Of a DNA stretch of 17,624 nucleotides, positions 13,779-17,624 are shown piece by piece; position 1 is the stretch's first letter; each line of letters opens with the position of its first letter. This stretch comes from an uncultured Porphyromonadaceae bacterium (GTDB taxonomy: Bacteria; Bacteroidota; Bacteroidia; Bacteroidales; Muribaculaceae). Under the pieces are notes generated by a model, which was not told where the DNA came from, ran no database searches, and saw nothing but the letters and a program-made list of their open reading frames with translations. The stretch lies in NCBI GenBank assembly GCA_900544305.1, contig UQUV01000053.1:1-17624 (forward strand). The letters are read 5' to 3'. The translations under genes were made by a program, and so were the position numbers.

Positions 13779-16700
13779 TTATTCTGCAGGATTCAAACGA
13801 ATCTTAACATATTCCGTATGAGTACCCCATTCGTGAGTGAACACAACCGGAACAAACACATTACAAGACTGATGGATCAAGTCGCCACCTTTGTGTGTGA
13901 ATACGAGGTTACCAGACTTATAAACAACGCTCGCATCAGTTAATGCCTCAGACAACTTCAGTGCGTTTGCACTTTCACCTGTCAAGTTGTCATCCACAAC
14001 GACATTGCCACCCTCTTCTTTCATACCGATCTTAGTATTAGCAACATCCCATCTTACACTCAGACCGTAATAGCTTGCAATCGGCTTGCCAATTTCAACG
14101 ACACCACCTTTGACTTCTTCTACTTTATATGCACCCTCTACATTTACGGTAGAACCTGAACTTTGTGCATCAACAAATGCATCTTTAGGATCTGTCATCG
14201 TAAACTTGAACGGTTCAAGAATTGATATATAGTAAGAACCAATTTGATATGTGTTGTATTCGTTAATCTTAGCCCAAACGGTAACATTAACACGCTTACC
14301 AACAAGTTCTTTACCTACGGCATTCTTTGTCAAATTAAATGTCACATCAGTCATATTACCTGCACCCCAAACAGTATGTCCAGCAGCATAAGCCAATGTA
14401 GCAGCAGCTGAGCCTCCTTTCTTCAATGAATACCCACTGTTATTCAAAGCCGGAGTCTTAGAAGCCGGAGCATAACCTTCTGGTTGGTTTGCATTGCTAA
14501 ATTGCATTTCCCACACACGACAAGGATTTTCCTTGAACGTAGTCAGCAAATAGGTATTGTCAATCAAATTGAAACCAGACAACAAGTTGTTTGAATATTT
14601 AACTTGTCTTGCACCCTGACCGTCATAACGAACCGGTGCCAATTCATAAACCGTATTATTATTTGTCCACAAAGAAGCTACATAACCGGCAAACGCAGGA
14701 ACATCGACACGAACCGTCACCTTCAATGTAAGAATAATATTCGGGTTCAATCCATTTGGATCACTGAACGTAAGTTTGCCAGTAAATACTTTACTTGGAT
14801 TGCTTTGCGGGATTTCTTTGATATCATCATTCGACAATGTCCAAACAAGAGGAGCTGAACCGGCTGAAATCTCATCAAAGTCTACAGTTACCTTACCACT
14901 ACCATTCCACGTATTGTTGGTATAAACTTTTGAGAATTCATCGAACGACATACCCAATTGTTCAAGCACAACCTTTGTCATCACATCCCATGTGAACTCG
15001 GATGTAGAATAATCGGTCGAGCAACCCGTCAAGACTATCGGTTTCACATAATTGTATTCGATATTCTTATCAGCAAGTTTTTCAGCTACGAAACGAATCT
15101 TAAAATATCGTTCATCCAAAACACGGTTTTTATTACCACGAAGAGTATCAACCATTTGAACTCGCACAATTGGTTCTTTGCCAATCGCAGACTTCTTGTC
15201 ACCCTCTCCTGTCAATGTTTTTGCCTGAACATGTCCATACATATCAGTTGTAACAAATTTCTGTTGGTCAGTTTTAGATGCACCCAATTCATACGAATCC
15301 AAATCCTGAGCAGCATAGCGGAATGTCACACCAAAAGATTTCAGATAATCAAGATCCATCGTGCTATTCACACCATAAGCGACACCAACAATGTCATTCA
15401 AATCAAACACCTCATTATAGACAACGTCTGTAGCAATATTGGCACCTTCACCAGCGCCATATACTTCTGAGTAGCTATAATATGTATTTGAAGGATCTGT
15501 TATACCGGTTTCCTGATTGCGTTTAGCAATAAACGGAGTGAAAACCTGTTCTGTAAACTTCGCATATTCAGAATAGACAGCAATATCTGCTCCATTTTTA
15601 ATTTCATCTTCCGTTAGGCTCTTATCTGCCAAAACAGCTTTCAACGCAAAGATATTAATCGTATTTGGATTAGTTGGGTCCAAACTTCCAGTTGAAGTTT
15701 TTTTCGCATACACCCTCAGTTTGCTATCTGTGATTTCAAAATCTCCAGTAGTTTCTATTAAAGACCCCGCACGAGTTGTAGCAGTAGAAGTTACAAATTG
15801 TACAGATTTCAGATAATCCTTAGTGATTTTGCTTGGATTAACCCAATATTCAACAAAAGTCTTCTCATTGTCAACAATGATTGGATCTTTCCCTTGAATA
15901 ACCTCCCATTCATGCTTTGTCTTGTTATATTGCTTTTCATAGTAATGCAATGTAAAGAAAGACATTGTTGGAATTCCCCCTTGATACTCGGAAGGAATCA
16001 AAGACAAGCTTGTCAAACGGAAAGTAAGCACATCCTTAACAGTATTAATATTAGACTGAAGGGCATCCAATTGATCCTGTAATGAGTCTAATGCAACATT
16101 GATAGCATCAAATTTACCATCAACGTATTTTCGAATCTCTGTATCCAATTCATTGATAGCCGCATCAATATCAGCAGGAGTAGCTTTGCCATCGATAAGT
16201 TCCTTCAAACCATCGATAGTTTCATTCATGCCGTCAACAGTAGCTTTCAAAGCATTCAAATCATCAGACAAACCACCAACAGTACCAGTCAAAGCTTCAA
16301 GATCAGACACAACACTGTCAATGTCACTCTTCATGCTTTCTACCTCGCTCTGCAAATTTTCCAAAGCCTTCAACTGAGTATCGACAGTAGACTGCCACTT
16401 AGCCAAATCGCTGACCTGCTTATTAATATCGGCTACAGTTTTTTCCAGAATACTCAACCCTGTTTGAATTCCTTCAATTTTGCCATTCAGCTCTGAAATT
16501 TTCTGGTTAAACTCATCCTGTGAAACTGTGGATGCCATCAATTCCTTACACTGAGCGATAGCTTCTGCAATTGCTTCCTCTTTAGCTTTTGCAGCAGCTG
16601 CCTTTGCTTCTTCAGCCAAAGCTTTTGCAGCCAAAGCTTCAGCATTAGCTGCTTCTGCTGCAGCCTTAGCAGCATCCCCCGTTGATTGTGCTGCCTTCGC

Positions 16701-16940
16701 CGCGTCAGCAGCAGCCTTTGCCTGAGCCATAGCATCATCCGCTGCCTTTTGTGCATTTTGGACATCGGTTTTGGTCGAGTTCAGTGCTTCTTCCAATGCA
16801 CTAAGCTGACCACTCAATCCTGAGGTTTCTTGACGTAAGCTGTTAATATCCTCATCATAGTCCTTACAGCTCGTAAATGATGCAGATACTGAACAAGCCA
16901 CTAAACAAAGAAACGCTACTTTCAAAAAACGTTTGTTCAT
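13779..16940 (-). CDS. large lipoprotein with coiled-coil stalk, function unknown
   Basis: A 1053-residue lipoprotein. The signal peptide ends at lipobox FTSC with lipidated Cys25, followed by KDYDED, a Lys/acidic pattern like the surface-export signal of Bacteroidota lipoproteins. Residues about 32-300 are predicted coiled coil: first a heptad region, then a strikingly Ala-rich block (about 64-130, rich in AKAAA, AEAA and AEEAK), then further heptads such as ENLQSEVESMKSDIDSV. At 311-328 comes SLSLIPSEYQGGIPTMSF, which resembles the conserved junction of many large Bacteroidales lipoproteins with a DUF4988 / PL29-N-terminal-like coil. The C-terminal 720 residues look like several beta-sandwich domains. 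No catalytic lyase motif was recognised. It probably projects from the surface as a stalk with globular domains, as an adhesin, binding or structural protein (inference). It is divergent from a helix-turn-helix regulator and upstream of an OmpA-family gene. Confidence 0.82.
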   Translation of the reverse strand: MNKRFLKVAFLCLVACSVSASFTSCKDYDEDINSLRQETSGLSGQLSALEEALNSTKTDVQNAQKAADDAMAQAKAAADAAKAAQSTGDAAKAAAEAANAEALAAKALAEEAKAAAAKAKEEAIAEAIAQCKELMASTVSQDEFNQKISELNGKIEGIQTGLSILEKTVADINKQVSDLAKWQSTVDTQLKALENLQSEVESMKSDIDSVVSDLEALTGTVGGLSDDLNALKATVDGMNETIDGLKELIDGKATPADIDAAINELDTEIRKYVDGKFDAINVALDSLQDQLDALQSNINTVKDVLTFRLTSLSLIPSEYQGGIPTMSFFTLHYYEKQYNKTKHEWEVIQGKDPIIVDNEKTFVEYWVNPSKITKDYLKSVQFVTSTATTRAGSLIETTGDFEITDSKLRVYAKKTSTGSLDPTNPNTINIFALKAVLADKSLTEDEIKNGADIAVYSEYAKFTEQVFTPFIAKRNQETGITDPSNTYYSYSEVYGAGEGANIATDVVYNEVFDLNDIVGVAYGVNSTMDLDYLKSFGVTFRYAAQDLDSYELGASKTDQQKFVTTDMYGHVQAKTLTGEGDKKSAIGKEPIVRVQMVDTLRGNKNRVLDERYFKIRFVAEKLADKNIEYNYVKPIVLTGCSTDYSTSEFTWDVMTKVVLEQLGMSFDEFSKVYTNNTWNGSGKVTVDFDEISAGSAPLVWTLSNDDIKEIPQSNPSKVFTGKLTFSDPNGLNPNIILTLKVTVRVDVPAFAGYVASLWTNNNTVYELAPVRYDGQGARQVKYSNNLLSGFNLIDNTYLLTTFKENPCRVWEMQFSNANQPEGYAPASKTPALNNSGYSLKKGGSAAATLAYAAGHTVWGAGNMTDVTFNLTKNAVGKELVGKRVNVTVWAKINEYNTYQIGSYYISILEPFKFTMTDPKDAFVDAQSSGSTVNVEGAYKVEEVKGGVVEIGKPIASYYGLSVRWDVANTKIGMKEEGGNVVVDDNLTGESANALKLSEALTDASVVYKSGNLVFTHKGGDLIHQSCNVFVPVVFTHEWGTHTEYVKIRLNPAE

Positions 16941-17026
16941 ACTTAGTAATTATTAAAAAATAAAACAATAGTTTCTAATTCATTTTAACTATTAACCACA
17001 CTCAGAAATATCCAGTTTTTTTGTTG

Positions 17027-17034
17027 TATCTTTA
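17027..17034 (+). promoter_or_regulatory. weak -7-like box before the regulator gene
   Basis: TATCTTTA matches seven of eight positions of TAnnTTTG (last base differs), with no TTTG at the -33 distance. A start near 17041 would put the inverted repeat at 17062-17085 in the leader. No better match was found on either strand of this divergent spacer. Confidence 0.25.
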
Positions 17035-17061
17035 CATATACAATAACTAAAAACCTTTGCA

Positions 17062-17085
17062 AATATCAAACAAATTTTTGATATT
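17062..17085. promoter_or_regulatory. 9+9 bp inverted repeat, candidate operator
   Basis: AATATCAAA (17062-17070), six bases, then TTTGATATT (17077-17085) is a perfect inverted repeat. No T-run fits a terminator. It lies 35 bases before the regulator ATG and 122 bases from the large lipoprotein start, the size and place expected for a binding site of a dimeric helix-turn-helix protein. Confidence 0.45.
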
Positions 17086-17119
17086 ACAAAATATTTCTTT
17101 GATTATTTTATATAAATGT

Positions 17120-17488
17120 ATGAATATCATAGACCGGCTACAACAAGTAATTGAACATGAGGGCTTAAATGTCGCTTCTTTCGCCAAAAAAATCGGAGTT
17201 GGCGATCAAACAATTCGAGGAATTGTCATTCAAAAACGGAATAATCCTGGCTATGAGCTAATCTATAAGATTTCTCAAACATTTGATTGGCTCAATATCG
17301 AATGGCTCATTACCGGAGAAGGAGAAATGATCAAAAGCCCTAAGGATGAAAGTGTATTAACAGAAAACTCTACAAAGGAAATCATCAACTATCTAAGAGA
17401 AAAAGATCAAAAAATCGAGCAGCTCATCGAAGAAAAAGCGGTATTAAAATATAAATACGAACAGATGAAAAAGAATAACAAAGAATAA
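17120..17488 (+). CDS. small helix-turn-helix (XRE/Cro-C1 type) regulator
   Basis: A 122-residue DNA-binding protein. The N-terminal helix-turn-helix spans about 5-60: LNVASFAKKIGVGDQTIRGIV contains the two helices, and it continues with QKRNNPGYELIYKISQTFDWLNIEWLITGEGEM, a pattern common in Bacteroidales phage-repressor-like regulators. Residues about 86-118 form a charged heptad helix (YLREKDQKIEQLIEEKAVLKY), probably a leucine-zipper-like dimerisation element. There is no C-terminal peptidase domain as in CI/LexA, so RecA-type cleavage is not expected. ATG 17120 was chosen over a TTG at 17057 because it begins the domain and the earlier start would overlap the inverted repeat. It is divergent from the large lipoprotein gene. 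Self-control through the repeat at 17062-17085 is likely but inferred. Confidence 0.82.
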   Translation: MNIIDRLQQVIEHEGLNVASFAKKIGVGDQTIRGIVIQKRNNPGYELIYKISQTFDWLNIEWLITGEGEMIKSPKDESVLTENSTKEIINYLREKDQKIEQLIEEKAVLKYKYEQMKKNNKE

Positions 17489-17624
17489 ACTTCACAGCAT
17501 TTTTAAAACAAAAGAACTACTCCCCCTTTGAACAATCATCAAAGAAGGATAGACTATTATTGCCCAAACCTTAAGTACATGACAAAAATTTGAAGACATT
17601 GATTTTGGGGACGTAAGTCGGTCG
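17489..17624. other. non-coding end of the window
   Basis: After the regulator stop there are 136 bases with no reading frame I can support. A short CTTTGA/TCAAAG hairpin without a T-run is present, too weak to call a terminator. Confidence 0.4.

Noticed and set aside
16538..16765. Minus-strand frame rich in Gln/Leu/Arg inside the Ala-rich region
   Set aside because: It is the shifted reading of the Ala/Lys/Glu repeat codons of the large lipoprotein, not a separate gene.
17530..17560. Hairpin CTTTGA/TCAAAG as terminator of the regulator gene
   Set aside because: Only six AT-rich pairs and no T-run follow.
1..17624. CRISPR array, insertion sequence or prophage
   Set aside because: No regularly spaced repeats, transposase, terminal inverted repeats or phage structural genes were seen on either strand.

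Overview
The window looks like chromosomal DNA from a gut-type Bacteroidales bacterium (Bacteroidota). Evidence: promoter-like motifs of the Bacteroides type (TTTG, about 19 bases, TAnnTTTG) before many genes, an almost complete lack of Shine-Dalgarno (SD) sequences, lipoproteins with acidic residues after the lipid-bearing cysteine, signal peptides cleaved before Gln, and family members typical of the order (DUF4465-like protein, OmpA-family protein, rmlA-C-D-B gene order). The species cannot be named from the sequence alone.

Layout. (1) 1-2130, minus strand: the 5' part of a tRNA-Thr gene with its promoter, then the operon rpsU - xerC-type recombinase - hpf, which is read leftwards. rpsU (protein bS21) has a leader of roughly 175 nt holding a possible H-type pseudoknot and an AGGAGG near its 5' end. 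hpf is the only gene here with a strong SD. (2) 2288-3828, plus strand: two exported proteins of unknown function, one soluble or barrel-like and one lipoprotein. (3) 3874-8113, minus strand: aminopeptidase P with a gamma-carbonic-anhydrase-like protein as one unit, and glutamate racemase (murI) followed by a DUF4465-like lipoprotein as another. (4) 8252-11902, plus strand: a complete dTDP-L-rhamnose operon rmlA-rmlC-rmlD-rmlB ending in a strong terminator. (5) 11903-12557: a 650-base AT-rich stretch with no convincing gene but several inverted repeats. (6) 12398-16940, minus strand: a 1053-residue lipoprotein with a long coiled-coil stalk, then an OmpA-family protein. A strong terminator hairpin lies between them. 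(7) 17120-17488, plus strand: a small helix-turn-helix regulator with a leucine-zipper-like tail, divergent from the large lipoprotein, with a 9+9 bp inverted repeat in the shared spacer.

How the genes fit together. rpsU and hpf are both ribosome genes. In Bacteroidota, bS21 helps to hide the anti-SD of 16S rRNA, so a strong SD on hpf and another in the rpsU leader suggest control by bS21 occupancy (inference). The rml operon turns glucose-1-phosphate and dTTP into dTDP-rhamnose for surface polysaccharide. murI supplies D-glutamate for peptidoglycan. The right-hand end looks like a cell-envelope module with its own candidate regulator. No mobile element, CRISPR array or prophage was seen.
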